From NCBI GenBank assembly GCA_009838645.1, contig VXRC01000049.1, positions 434,001-498,000 on the forward strand: a DNA stretch of 64,000 bases. Direction: 5' to 3'. Origin of the DNA: Gemmatimonadota bacterium. GTDB lineage: Bacteria > JAAXHH01. Under the pieces are notes generated by a model. That model had not been told where the DNA came from. It saw only the letters and a program-made list of their open reading frames with translations, and did no database searches. Below, piece by piece: positions 1 to 8,310 of this stretch. The stretch's first letter is position 1; each line of letters starts with the position of its first letter. The translations under genes were made by a program, and so were the position numbers.

Positions 1-875
1 ACCGCGAGAATCGGGCGAATCCCTTTTTTCTCTACTACAGCATTTCCCCACCCCACATGCCCCTCATGGACGCGCCCGAATCGTACCTGGACATGTACGA
101 CCCCGCCGATATCCCCCTGCGGCCCAATGTCTACCGGGACGGCCGGCTGCCATACGACGAACACTGGTTCAAGGTTTATCTGTGGGACTTTCTCTTCTAC
201 GAAAGGGACCTGCCGTTCACGCGCATGCTGCCGCCCGGATTCGATCTGCGGCACCTGATCGCCCTGTACTACGGCATGACGACCTGGGTGGACGACATGG
301 TCGGACGCCTCATGCACTTCCTCAAGGCGTACCAACTCGCGGAAAATACCATCGTCGTCTTCCTCTCCGATCACGGCGACAACCTGGGCAGCCACCACCT
401 GTTCAACAAGGGCCGCCTGATCGAAGAGTCCATACGCATCCCGCTGGTCTTTCACGCACCAGGCCGCTTGAAACCGCGGGTCGATACGGCCACGACGGCC
501 CAGCTCATCGACGTCATGCCCACCCTGCTTTCCCTCTGCGGCGGTTCCGTACCCGCCCACGTCCAGGGGCGGGACCTCTCGTCGGCGTTTCCGGGTGGGA
601 CCGGGCCGAAGGAAGACGAAGGCGTATTCGTGGAGACTTCCCAGGGACAGATCGGATTGCGCACGCCGACCCACACCTACGGGATCCGCGTCGATCCGGA
701 AAACGGAAAAGTGCTGGATGACCGGGAATGCTTCTACGATCTGCGGTCTGACCCCTATCAGTTGTCCAACCTGAGGGACGCCCGCCACGACAAGGGGCTG
801 GCGGCCGGTCTCCGGGACCGGGTGCTCGCCTGGCACCACGCAACGCCGTGGATGCACAGCGGCGCATACCCGTGA
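1..875 (+). CDS. Sulfatase family protein, 3' part (5' end outside window)
   Basis: The reading frame is open from base 3, so the gene begins upstream of the window and about 290 C-terminal residues are visible. The ATG at 57 is internal: the codons before it read PFFLYYSISPPHMP, a typical sulfatase core strand followed by the PPH loop. Further on come a SDHGDNLG segment (metal and substrate side) and FNKGRLIEESIRIPLVF, the conserved Lys/Glu stretch near the end of the alkaline-phosphatase-like fold. The active-site Cys/Ser motif lies upstream and cannot be checked, so catalytic competence is unproven. The family hydrolyses sulfate esters of polysaccharides or other organosulfates, often outside the cytoplasm. 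It sits 22 bp upstream of an MFS transporter in the same direction, so the two may be co-transcribed. Confidence 0.9.
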   Translation, partial: RENRANPFFLYYSISPPHMPLMDAPESYLDMYDPADIPLRPNVYRDGRLPYDEHWFKVYLWDFLFYERDLPFTRMLPPGFDLRHLIALYYGMTTWVDDMVGRLMHFLKAYQLAENTIVVFLSDHGDNLGSHHLFNKGRLIEESIRIPLVFHAPGRLKPRVDTATTAQLIDVMPTLLSLCGGSVPAHVQGRDLSSAFPGGTGPKEDEGVFVETSQGQIGLRTPTHTYGIRVDPENGKVLDDRECFYDLRSDPYQLSNLRDARHDKGLAAGLRDRVLAWHHATPWMHSGAYP

Positions 876-897
876 TGCATCTCAGCAGGAACCCCTG

Positions 898-2148
898 ATG
901 ACCGAGGTAAGCCGGGAAGGAAACAACCGTCTGATCGTGGTGTTGTTCGGCCTCATGTTCGTGGCCGTCGCCGACAACCAGATGATCTCCCCGCTCCTGC
1001 CCGACCTGATGGCCGCCTTCGGCATGGGCGCGGGCCGGGCCGGGTTGCTGGTCTCGGTCTATGCCATCGCCGCGGCCGTGGTCTCCTTCGCGATCGGACC
1101 GTTGTCGGACCGGATCGGACGCAGGAAAATGCTCATCGCCGCGCTGATCGTATTCACCGCTGCGACCCTGTTGTGCGGCCTGGCGTGGGACTATGCTTCG
1201 CTGGTGGCCTTCCGGGCCGTCACCGGCGCGGCCGCGGGCGCCCTTTCCCTCAATATCACGGCCTGCATTGGGGATCACTTTCCCTACAGGCGGCGGGGCG
1301 CCGCCATGGGACTGGTCATGTCCGGCTACTTCGCGGCCATGATCCTGGGCGTGCCGGCCGGGGCCTTTGTCGCGGAGGCCTGGTCCTGGCGGTGGGCCTT
1401 CGGCGCTTTTGCCGGGGCCGGATTGCTGCTGTGGGCGCCGGCGCTGGCCTTCCTGCCATCCCGCGATCCGGCGGCCAGTACGGGCGGCGCGGGCGTTACG
1501 GGCGGCGTGGGCGGCGCGGTCAGCGCGGTCTCCATCACCAACCTGGCAAGAAGTTACCGTCGATTCCTCACGCGCACCGGACCCCTGGCGGTGATCGCGG
1601 CGTCCTTTCTCGTATCCGCTTCCACGGTCGGATTCATCACCTACGTGGGGACGTGGCTGCGGGATGCCTACGGACTCTCGACCGACTGGATTGGCATGGT
1701 GTTCCTCTTCAGCGGACTGGGCGCGCTGCTGGGCAGCCCACTGGCCGGATACCTCTCGGACCGCGCGGGGAAAAGGGGCGTCGTGGTGGTAAGCGGGCTG
1801 GTGATGGCCGGCCTGCTGGCATCCATACCCTGGATAACCGGCCTGCTGGCGGTGGTCTTCGCCGGATTCATCCTCACCGGCATCGCCGGGGCCTTCCGCC
1901 ACGCGCCGCTTCAGGCGCTCGTGACGGCCATGGCATCCGACGAGGAACGCGGCACCCTCATCGCGCTCAAGAACACCGTGGCGGAATTCGGCATCGCCGG
2001 GGGTACGGCGCTTTGCGGCGTGCTCTACGTCGCCTTCGGATATCCTTCCGTCGGAGCGGCCTGCGGCGTCATGGCCGCGGCCGCATCCTTCGTCATCCTG
2101 ATCTGGGTACGCGAACCAGGCGGACCGGACGAACCCGGGCAGACCTGA
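898..2148 (+). CDS. MFS transporter
   Basis: A 416-residue, very hydrophobic protein with about 12 predicted membrane helices, the normal size for the major facilitator superfamily. Motif A is visible after helix 2 (GPLSDRIGRRK) and its second-half counterpart as GYLSDRAGKRG, which supports two six-helix halves. The N-terminal loop VAVADNQMISPLLP resembles DHA1-type drug/solute exporters. The central loop (about residues 190-205) is a Gly-Ala-Val run encoded by near-repeats of a gcgggc-type unit. The ATG at 898 has an AGGA element about 9 bases upstream. It follows the sulfatase by 22 bp and faces a convergent DUF1080 gene only 16 bp away. The substrate cannot be told from sequence; export or uptake of a small organic molecule is inferred. 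Confidence 0.88.
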   Translation: MTEVSREGNNRLIVVLFGLMFVAVADNQMISPLLPDLMAAFGMGAGRAGLLVSVYAIAAAVVSFAIGPLSDRIGRRKMLIAALIVFTAATLLCGLAWDYASLVAFRAVTGAAAGALSLNITACIGDHFPYRRRGAAMGLVMSGYFAAMILGVPAGAFVAEAWSWRWAFGAFAGAGLLLWAPALAFLPSRDPAASTGGAGVTGGVGGAVSAVSITNLARSYRRFLTRTGPLAVIAASFLVSASTVGFITYVGTWLRDAYGLSTDWIGMVFLFSGLGALLGSPLAGYLSDRAGKRGVVVVSGLVMAGLLASIPWITGLLAVVFAGFILTGIAGAFRHAPLQALVTAMASDEERGTLIALKNTVAEFGIAGGTALCGVLYVAFGYPSVGAACGVMAAAASFVILIWVREPGGPDEPGQT

Positions 2149-2164
2149 CGGATCAGGATGCGTC

Positions 2165-2884
2165 TTAGGCGGTAAGACGTCTCATCCAGATGTTACGGAA
2201 CCGGACCGGATCGCCGTGATCCTGCAGTTGCAGGGGGCCCGTGTCGGCGTGGGGAGTGTCGTAGTTCGCCAGGTCCCTGTGCCCGGTGGGACCGACGGCA
2301 CGCTGGCGGTGGTGCACCACGATCCCGTTGTGAATGACCGTCAGATGCGCGCCCTTCACCAGCCTGTCGCCGTCCCACGATGGCGATTCGAAGATGATAT
2401 CGTAGGTCTGCCATTCGCCCGGCCCCCTGCTGGCATTGACCAGGGGCGGGTACTGGCCGTAAATGGACGAGGCGGAACCGTCGGCATAGGTCCGGTTGTC
2501 GAAGCTGTCCAGCACCTGGATCTCGTAGAGCCCCAGCAGGAACACGCCGCTGTTGCCCCGGCCCTGGCTGTCTCCGACCACCTCTTCGGGCGTGGCCCAT
2601 TCGAGATGAAGCTGGCAGTCGCTGAAATGCGCGCGGGTCGAGATGTCTCCCGTGCCATTGACCTCCATGTAGCCGCTTTCCACCTTCCACGCGGCGTCGC
2701 CTCCATCCCGTCCGACCCACTGGGCGAGGTCCGATCCGTCGAAGAGCACGACCGCGTCTGAAGGAGGGCTCCCGCAGGCGCCGCCCGGCGTGACCACGCG
2801 GGGCTGGGGCCGGTCGCCGTCGTGGACGCGCCATTTGCTGCCGGGTATTACGGAGGTATCGGTGTATCCTATGGAATCCGCCAT
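2165..2884 (-). CDS. DUF1080 (3-keto-disaccharide hydrolase-like) protein
   Basis: A 239-residue protein with the DUF1080 signature: VVLFDGSDLAQWVG at the beginning of the domain (about residue 45), then a concanavalin-like beta sandwich including GNSGVFLLGLYEIQVLDS and WQTYDIIFESP. Family members are mostly from environmental polysaccharide-degrading bacteria and some act on 3-keto sugars; that role is family knowledge, not seen here. The first 40 residues are polar and no export signal is obvious, unlike many relatives, so a cytoplasmic location is possible. An AGGAG Shine-Dalgarno lies 8 bases before the ATG. It is 10 bp downstream of the M20 peptidase gene on the same strand, so the two are probably one transcript. 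Confidence 0.85.
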   Translation of the reverse strand: MADSIGYTDTSVIPGSKWRVHDGDRPQPRVVTPGGACGSPPSDAVVLFDGSDLAQWVGRDGGDAAWKVESGYMEVNGTGDISTRAHFSDCQLHLEWATPEEVVGDSQGRGNSGVFLLGLYEIQVLDSFDNRTYADGSASSIYGQYPPLVNASRGPGEWQTYDIIFESPSWDGDRLVKGAHLTVIHNGIVVHHRQRAVGPTGHRDLANYDTPHADTGPLQLQDHGDPVRFRNIWMRRLTA

Positions 2885-2894
2885 GGATCGACTC

Positions 2895-4010
2895 CTATAA
2901 GCAAACTTCGTGAATCATGCGTGCGTAGATGTCCACCGCTTCGTAAAGCTGCGGTATTTCCACGTATTCGCCCACCGTGTGGGCCTGCTCGATACTGCCG
3001 GGTCCCAGGACCACCATCTGCAGCTGCTCCCTGAAATGGGGGGCGTCGGTCCCGTAGGGCACGGTCTCCGGCCGCTTGCCGCCGGTGACGTCGGAGGCCA
3101 GTTGCACGATGGGGTTCGAAGGATCGGCGTAGAAGGGACTGGATATGCTGCTCGAAACCTCGAAGCCGTAGCTTTTGGCCCGGGAAACCAGTTCGTCCAC
3201 GAGTTCCTCGCTGTGATCGTCCGGCATCGTGCGGAAGCAGATGTGACAGGTCGACCGCGCCGCGGAGACGTTCTGCTTCGTATCGTAGTCGGTGATCACC
3301 ATATTGAACCCGTTGGAAGGCGGGCTGAACTCCGCGTTCAGGAACCGTTCATCCGTTTTGATCCGCTCCGCCATTTCGGCCATTTCGGCCAGGAGTGGGG
3401 CGATCTTGAAATTCGCGGATTCCCCAAGGCCCGTGCTGGTGTGCGCCGCCCTGCCGTGGGCCGTCACCACGATGTGGGCCGCACCCTTGTGGGCGTACAC
3501 CGGCGTCAGGCTGGTCGGCTCGGCCACCACGCCGTAGGTGGGACGAACGGCGCTCATGACGCGGGATTCCGTGGCGACCTGGTGCGCGCCGCCTCCACCC
3601 ACTTCCTCGTCGGCCGTCGCCACCACGATCAGCGGCTTCTTCAGGCGTTCCGCGTCCACCTGGGCGGCGGCGATCATGGTGCATGCCAGGGGGCCCTTCA
3701 TGTCGCAGCTGCCCCGGCCCAGCAGCCGGTCGCCTTCCACCACACCGTGATAGGCGTCCCAGTCCTGCTCCTGCCCCGGCACCGTATCCGTGTGGGACAG
3801 GAAGGCCAGACCGCCCTCGCCTTCGCCCTTGCGCCCGACGAGACTGACCTTAAGTTCACCGTTCTCATCCTCGTAGGACAGCCGTTCCACATCGAGTCCG
3901 CATGCCTTCATCCGGTCTTCGACGAGATCGGATACCGCCGCGTTGCTCCACCGGCTGACGGACTTCACATCCACGAATTCCTTTGTCATTTCAACTGGAT
4001 CCAACCCCAC
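2895..4010 (-). CDS. M20 family metallopeptidase (ArgE/DapE/CPG2 type)
   Basis: A 371-residue di-zinc amidohydrolase. Ligand motifs are in order: LSHTDTVPG (His and catalytic Asp, about residue 91), RGSCDMKG (bridging Asp), DEEVGGGG (catalytic Glu-Glu pair), and VAEPTSL (third acidic ligand). The dimerisation lid and the C-terminal GTDAPHFRE His follow. All ligands are present, so activity is expected. The family removes acyl or amino-acid groups from N-acylated amino acids or dipeptides; the substrate is unknown. The start is GTG at 4010, preceded by GAGGGGG at good spacing; an ATG at 3989 lacks one. No argE or dapE partners lie nearby, and the neighbours (DUF1080, aldo/keto reductase) suggest scavenging or catabolism rather than arginine or lysine synthesis. 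Confidence 0.88.
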   Translation of the reverse strand: MGLDPVEMTKEFVDVKSVSRWSNAAVSDLVEDRMKACGLDVERLSYEDENGELKVSLVGRKGEGEGGLAFLSHTDTVPGQEQDWDAYHGVVEGDRLLGRGSCDMKGPLACTMIAAAQVDAERLKKPLIVVATADEEVGGGGAHQVATESRVMSAVRPTYGVVAEPTSLTPVYAHKGAAHIVVTAHGRAAHTSTGLGESANFKIAPLLAEMAEMAERIKTDERFLNAEFSPPSNGFNMVITDYDTKQNVSAARSTCHICFRTMPDDHSEELVDELVSRAKSYGFEVSSSISSPFYADPSNPIVQLASDVTGGKRPETVPYGTDAPHFREQLQMVVLGPGSIEQAHTVGEYVEIPQLYEAVDIYARMIHEVCL

Positions 4011-4058
4011 GTAATCCCCCTCTCGAGATCGTCGTTATCGCGCCGTTGCGCGTTGCGC

Positions 4059-5048
4059 TCAGTCCGTCAGCCAACTCGACAATTCATCACGCAGTTCCGT
4101 GTCCGCCTTCAAAGCGAGGGCGCCGAAGGCGTTGTCCAGGTGGCCGGTATGGCGGGCGCCGACGAGGACCGACGTGATATCGGGATGTCCCATGGCCCAG
4201 GCCATGGCCATGCGCACCATGGGAAGTCCCCTGTTATCCGCCAGGGCCCGCAGCCGCTCCACGTTGCGGAAGTTCCGGTCGTTGAAGTAGATGTCCGCAT
4301 GCCCGGGGATCACGTCGAAGCGCGAGCCTTGCGGGAAGTCGTTACGGTCCGGCGTGTATTTGCCCGCCAGGAAACCCGCGGCGAGCGGACTGTAGGACGT
4401 AATGGCCACTTCCTCCCGCCGGCACAGGGGAAACAGTTCGTCCTGGGCGCCGGGATCGGCCAGGTTGTAGGGCGGCTGGACCACCTCGAACCGGGCATAG
4501 CCCTCCCTGGCGCTGGCGTCCAGGGCCTCCCGGAGCTGCGCGGCGTTGAAGTTGCTGCAGCCCACGGTCCCGATCCTTCCCGCCGAAACCTCCTCGTCCA
4601 GTGCGGCCAGGCTTTCGGCAATGGGAACCGTTTCATCGGGAGAATGCAGTTCGTAGATGTCCACGCAGTCCACCTGCAGTCGCTCGAGACTGACCCGGAG
4701 CGCCCGGGCGATATTCTCCGGCCGGTTGCCGCTGCTCACCTTGGAGCAGATCACCACGTCGTCCCTGCAGCCTCGCGCTTTCATCCACTTTCCGATGATG
4801 ATCTCCGAAGAGCCCATGACATCCGAGGTCTCGCGCACATCATCGACTTTCAGCACGTCCCGCCGGTAGGTCCGGGCATTGCCGCCGCCGTACGCCTCCG
4901 CCGTATCGAGCCAGTTTATCCCTCTATCGACCGCATCGTCCAGTATGGCTGCCGATGCGTCCTCGTCGATCTCACGGCCGAAAGTCACACAACCCAGACC
5001 GATGAAGCTGAGCGACGTGTCGGTGCGGCCGAGTTTTCGGTGTTCCAT
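4059..5048 (-). CDS. Aldo/keto reductase
   Basis: A 329-residue TIM-barrel oxidoreductase of the AKR superfamily. The catalytic tetrad is complete: Asp and Tyr in WLDTAEAYGGGN, Lys in VVICSKVSSG, and His in IYELHSPD. The C-terminal cofactor part includes SVLVGARHTGHLDNA, the usual NADP(H) phosphate-binding helix. It would reduce carbonyls of sugars or oxidise the corresponding alcohols with NAD(P)H; the substrate is unknown. I place the start at the ATG at 5048 because AGGGGAG ends 5 bases before it; a GTG two codons earlier overlaps that ribosome-binding site. It is the first gene of a minus-strand trio with M20 and DUF1080. Confidence 0.9.
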   Translation of the reverse strand: MEHRKLGRTDTSLSFIGLGCVTFGREIDEDASAAILDDAVDRGINWLDTAEAYGGGNARTYRRDVLKVDDVRETSDVMGSSEIIIGKWMKARGCRDDVVICSKVSSGNRPENIARALRVSLERLQVDCVDIYELHSPDETVPIAESLAALDEEVSAGRIGTVGCSNFNAAQLREALDASAREGYARFEVVQPPYNLADPGAQDELFPLCRREEVAITSYSPLAAGFLAGKYTPDRNDFPQGSRFDVIPGHADIYFNDRNFRNVERLRALADNRGLPMVRMAMAWAMGHPDITSVLVGARHTGHLDNAFGALALKADTELRDELSSWLTD

Positions 5049-5071
5049 GCACACTCCCCTGGTGGAATCCT

Positions 5072-5140
5072 GCGGATACCGCGGATGCCGCGGATGCCTG
5101 ACGCATACCGCGAAGGTCTAACGCATATCGCAAAGCGCGG
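5072..5140. repeat. 9-bp x3 tandem repeat and degenerate 20-bp duplication
   Basis: Three copies of gcggat(a/g)cc occupy 5072-5098. Two imperfect 20-bp copies beginning acgcata follow at 5101-5140. They lie just upstream of the aldo/keto reductase start in the 181-bp spacer to the HtrA-like gene. No coding potential is apparent. Confidence 0.75.
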
Positions 5141-5235
5141 GTGGAAAAGGTGTGGTGTGAATGTATACCGGTGTGGATCGGACAGGCAAGGGATGTTTGG
5201 CCTGGAGCACGTGGCGGTCCCGGCGAATCGATCGC

Positions 5236-6543
5236 TCAGAATCCATCGTCTCCGGACCGGACCGGGGAACGCTGACCGATCAGCCGCATGCGTTCATCCA
5301 GCAGCCGCTTGAGCTGGTTCAACTTGATCCGGTGGGCTGCGAGTTCCCTTTCGTGTTCCAGGATCATCTGCTGGATGAGACGGGGATCCTCACCGGACCG
5401 GGGATCGTCCGGACCCTCTTCGGTGAGCAGGGGAGAAGCGGGCGCGGCGAGTGTTTTCGGCTGCGCCGCGAGCACCGTGTGCGCGGTATGTTCCACATCC
5501 CCTCGAAGGAACTTGATTTCGATCCGGGTGCCCACGGGAAGCGTGGTCACGAACTCGGCCAGGACGATGGGATGGTTCATGGTGACGCCGTTCACGGCAT
5601 GAAGCACGTCGCCCTTGCGCAGACCGACCTGCATGGCGGGACTGTCGGAATATACATCCGAGACAACCATGCCTTCCACGGCGCCCAGCATGATATCGCG
5701 GTCGCCGCCTACGGTCACGCTTTCCCAGATTTTCTCCACGTGAACGCCCAGCCAGCTCCTGCGGATCTCACCGAATTCGATAAGCTGCCGGGCAAAGGTC
5801 TTCACCCGGTTAATGGGTATAACCGCGATCAGGCCCCTGCCTTCACCTGCCCCGGAATCGACCGAGCCGGGCGCCTGGACCCGATGGGGATCGGCTACGA
5901 GACCGAGCAGGCGGCCGTTCGTGGAGAACACCGCGCCGCCCGAGTAGGCGGAACCGACCACGGCACTGACCTGGATCATGACGTCCTCTTCCCGCAGCCC
6001 GTTCACGATCCCCGTCGTCATCGAGGATGGAAAGCCGTGGGCGTTGTTCAGCACCAGCACCCAGGACCCCGGACGGACGTCATCGGAATTACCCAGGCGC
6101 GCGGTAGGGGTTTCCAGGCTGTCGACGCGGATCACGGCAATATCGGAAAGCTGGTCCACCCCGACGAGATGGCCGCGGCGGTACCGGCCGTTCCGAAAGT
6201 TGACCAGGATATCGTGGGCATGATCCACGACGCCGGCCGTCGTAATGATAAATCCGTTCCGGTGAAGGACCACGCCGGTCCCGATGGAGCGTTCCCAGTC
6301 CGTAAACGTCTGCCCGTTCACCGTATTGATGAACTTGCGCTGCACGATCACGCTGGCCACCGTCGGTTCCACGCGTTCGACGAGACTGACGATCTCCCGC
6401 TCGAGGCTATGCAGGTAGGGGGTGGTCTGAGCATGGACGCGTTGATCGCCGCCCGCATGCCAGAGGCAGGCCAGTAGCGCGGCCCAGATCATAGGCCGGA
6501 GGTGGCCGGACCAGAATTGGGGGTTGGAGTGAGAACCGTGCAT
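5236..6543 (-). CDS. HtrA/DegP-like trypsin-fold protein with PDZ domain, catalytic His missing
   Basis: A 435-residue protein with an N-terminal signal peptide (hydrophobic MIWAALLACLW, cleavage probably after QRVHA), a trypsin-like domain (about 45-255), one PDZ domain (about 265-345) and a C-terminal charged helical tail. The fold is clear from GTGVVLHRNGFIIT, DIAVIRV (catalytic Asp position, about 132) and YSGGAVFS (catalytic Ser, about 199). The usual NHVV histidine motif reads TAGVV, with codon GGC where the family has His, so a normal Ser-His-Asp triad cannot form. It probably works as a binding or chaperone protein in the periplasm rather than a protease; that is inference. It lies 6 bp behind the anti-sigma gene, in the position where DegP/MucD-type genes follow sigma-E operons. 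Confidence 0.85.
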   Translation of the reverse strand: MHGSHSNPQFWSGHLRPMIWAALLACLWHAGGDQRVHAQTTPYLHSLEREIVSLVERVEPTVASVIVQRKFINTVNGQTFTDWERSIGTGVVLHRNGFIITTAGVVDHAHDILVNFRNGRYRRGHLVGVDQLSDIAVIRVDSLETPTARLGNSDDVRPGSWVLVLNNAHGFPSSMTTGIVNGLREEDVMIQVSAVVGSAYSGGAVFSTNGRLLGLVADPHRVQAPGSVDSGAGEGRGLIAVIPINRVKTFARQLIEFGEIRRSWLGVHVEKIWESVTVGGDRDIMLGAVEGMVVSDVYSDSPAMQVGLRKGDVLHAVNGVTMNHPIVLAEFVTTLPVGTRIEIKFLRGDVEHTAHTVLAAQPKTLAAPASPLLTEEGPDDPRSGEDPRLIQQMILEHERELAAHRIKLNQLKRLLDERMRLIGQRSPVRSGDDGF

Positions 6544-6549
6544 GGTCGA

Positions 6550-7491
6550 TCAGAACGAAATGCGGACACGCTTGAGAGGAGCGGTCGGGCCCGACGACGG
6601 CGGCGCGTCGGGCGCGCCAGGTGCGCCGGTTGTGCCAACCGCACCCTGGGAATCGCGAAGTCCATCGGTGCCAACGGTTTGCAGCAGGTCTTCAGGTGCA
6701 GGTCGATCCGGATCGCCGCCGGCCATCAGGTCCCGGCCGAAAGCCTCGTCGAACAGCGATGGATCGAGGCGCATGCCCGTACCCGCCGTAACGAACCGGA
6801 TCCCATGGGTCATCGGTTCCATGGTCCTGACGGTGAGGATGCCCGGTCTGTCGCCGGTAATGCGGTTTGTGGTATATGGGAGACTGGTTGCAGCGGGAGT
6901 GGGGGGATTTATTGCCTGTTCCGTGTTTATGGCCGGTTCTATCGCCATGTGCGGCGCGAGTTCCCGTTCCAGGGGAAAGGGCGAAATGGGATCGGGCGAC
7001 GCAAGTTCGGGTTCGATGGGCGTCGGCAGGGAAAAAGCCATCGCAGGACCCGAAGACGAATCGGACCTTTCCGCCGGGCCGGCCATTTCGGCGAAACCGC
7101 CGATCACGGTTATGGTCAGGATCAGGCTGGTCGCGAATACCAGTTGAACAGGCCGCTGGCGGCTGAGTTCGCCCAGTTCGGAAAAGGCTGCCGAAACGCG
7201 TCTCAACCAGGAGGAGGCGTACAGCTCGCGGGCAACTTCCCGGTTCAGCAGGTTGCCGAGCTGTTGTTCGAACATCGGCCGGGGGGATACGGCGGGAAGA
7301 CTCTTCACGGCCCGCATGGCGCTTTCCATGTCCTGAATCCTGAGCCGGCACCGGGGACATCCGTTCAGGTGAAAACGAAGCTCATCTTCAGTCGCTTTCG
7401 ACAACTGACCGTCCAGGTAGTCCGACATCTGCCGCTCGTATCCACTGCAATTCAAAACGCCCATCCTCCTCAAAGAATCTCCACCTGCCAC
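6550..7491 (-). CDS. Zinc-finger (zf-HC2) anti-sigma factor, single-pass membrane protein
   Basis: A 313-residue protein. The N-terminus carries the anti-sigma zinc finger (HLNGCPRC: His-x3-Cys-x2-Cys, with an upstream Cys at about 15). A single transmembrane helix follows (VFATSLILTITVIGG, about 155-175), then a Pro/Ala/Ser-rich extracytoplasmic tail of about 140 residues. This is the standard design of ECF anti-sigma factors that hold the sigma factor at the membrane until an envelope signal arrives. The GTG at 7491 overlaps the sigma gene end by 22 bases and has GAGG upstream. An ATG at 7464 is possible but its GGAGG is immediately adjacent, too close. The tail shows no recognisable sensor domain. 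Confidence 0.87.
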   Translation of the reverse strand: MAGGDSLRRMGVLNCSGYERQMSDYLDGQLSKATEDELRFHLNGCPRCRLRIQDMESAMRAVKSLPAVSPRPMFEQQLGNLLNREVARELYASSWLRRVSAAFSELGELSRQRPVQLVFATSLILTITVIGGFAEMAGPAERSDSSSGPAMAFSLPTPIEPELASPDPISPFPLERELAPHMAIEPAINTEQAINPPTPAATSLPYTTNRITGDRPGILTVRTMEPMTHGIRFVTAGTGMRLDPSLFDEAFGRDLMAGGDPDRPAPEDLLQTVGTDGLRDSQGAVGTTGAPGAPDAPPSSGPTAPLKRVRISF

Positions 7492-8132
7492 TGCCTCAAC
7501 ATTTCCTGCAGTCTCAGCCGTCCCCGGTTGACCCGCGACTTGACGGTTCCCGTCGGACAGCGGAGGATCTCGCCGATCTCCTCGTAAGAAAGCTCCTCTA
7601 TGTCGCGCAGCACGATCACGGACTTGTATTTGTCCGGCAACTGATCGATCGCGTGCTGTATCGCCCGGCCCAGTTCGTTCTGCTCCAGGTGATCGCCGGG
7701 ACCCGCGTTCGTGTCCGGCAGATCGATGCTTTCCCGCGTGCTGTTCTCGTGAGGCGAAGCGTTCAGGGAGAAGAACTGGCGGCGTTTCCGCTTACGCAAC
7801 TCGCTTCGGGCCAGATTGAGCGCGATGGTGTAGATCCAGGTGGAGAGATTGGAGATCGCCTTGTAGTTGTGGCGGTTTCGGTAGACCCGCAGGAACGTCT
7901 CCTGCACCAGGTCTTCCGCGCATTCCGTATTGTGGACCATACGGTAGACGCAGTTGTACAGCCTGGTGCGGTATCTTCCGACAATCACCTCGAAAGCGCG
8001 TATATCGTCCCGCTGGACACGGACGAACAGCACTTCGTCCGACAGGGTCAGTTCGTCCAGGACGCCGGACTCGACATCGGTGACCTGCACCGCGTTTATG
8101 GAGGTATTGTCGGCCATTTCAAGTCTACCCAT
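7470..8132 (-). CDS. ECF (sigma-E type) RNA polymerase sigma factor
   Basis: A 220-residue sigma-70 family protein with region 2 (AFEVIVGRYRTRLYNCVYRM to ECAEDLVQETFLRVYRN, then STWIYTIALNLARSELR) and region 4 (LPDKYKSVIVLRDIEELSYEEIGEIL, helix-turn-helix ending VKSRVNRGRLRLQ). Regions 1 and 3 are absent, as in ECF factors. A 30-residue acidic N-terminal extension precedes region 2. The linker contains a Ser/Asn-rich stretch rather than a tight connection. Its gene overlaps the anti-sigma gene, and the HtrA-like gene follows, so it likely controls an envelope-stress regulon. Start choice is uncertain: ATG 8132 or ATG 8117, neither with a strong Shine-Dalgarno. Confidence 0.93.
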   Translation of the reverse strand: MGRLEMADNTSINAVQVTDVESGVLDELTLSDEVLFVRVQRDDIRAFEVIVGRYRTRLYNCVYRMVHNTECAEDLVQETFLRVYRNRHNYKAISNLSTWIYTIALNLARSELRKRKRRQFFSLNASPHENSTRESIDLPDTNAGPGDHLEQNELGRAIQHAIDQLPDKYKSVIVLRDIEELSYEEIGEILRCPTGTVKSRVNRGRLRLQEMLRQWQVEIL

Positions 8133-8310
8133 ACCGCGTTATACGCCGCGCGTGGGAGTTCGGTTTCAAAAAAACGCCTCGGCGTCAGGACGCCAGCCGT
8201 GCTGCACCTTTCCGGCTGCACCGTACCAGACGCCTGCCGGGCCGGTCATGTCAATCCAAAGTCTCTTGAATGAAATATAGAATTCCGCCGCGTCCGTGTC
8301 AACCGGACCG

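Noticed and set aside
514..1902. Long open frame antisense to the sulfatase and MFS genes
   Set aside because: High GC leaves few stop codons; its translation is low-complexity Arg/Gly/His-rich and overlaps two genes with clear family motifs.
2910..5312. 800-codon open frame antisense to the M20 and aldo/keto reductase genes
   Set aside because: Overlaps genes with complete catalytic motifs; its composition is His/Arg/Gly-rich with no domain.
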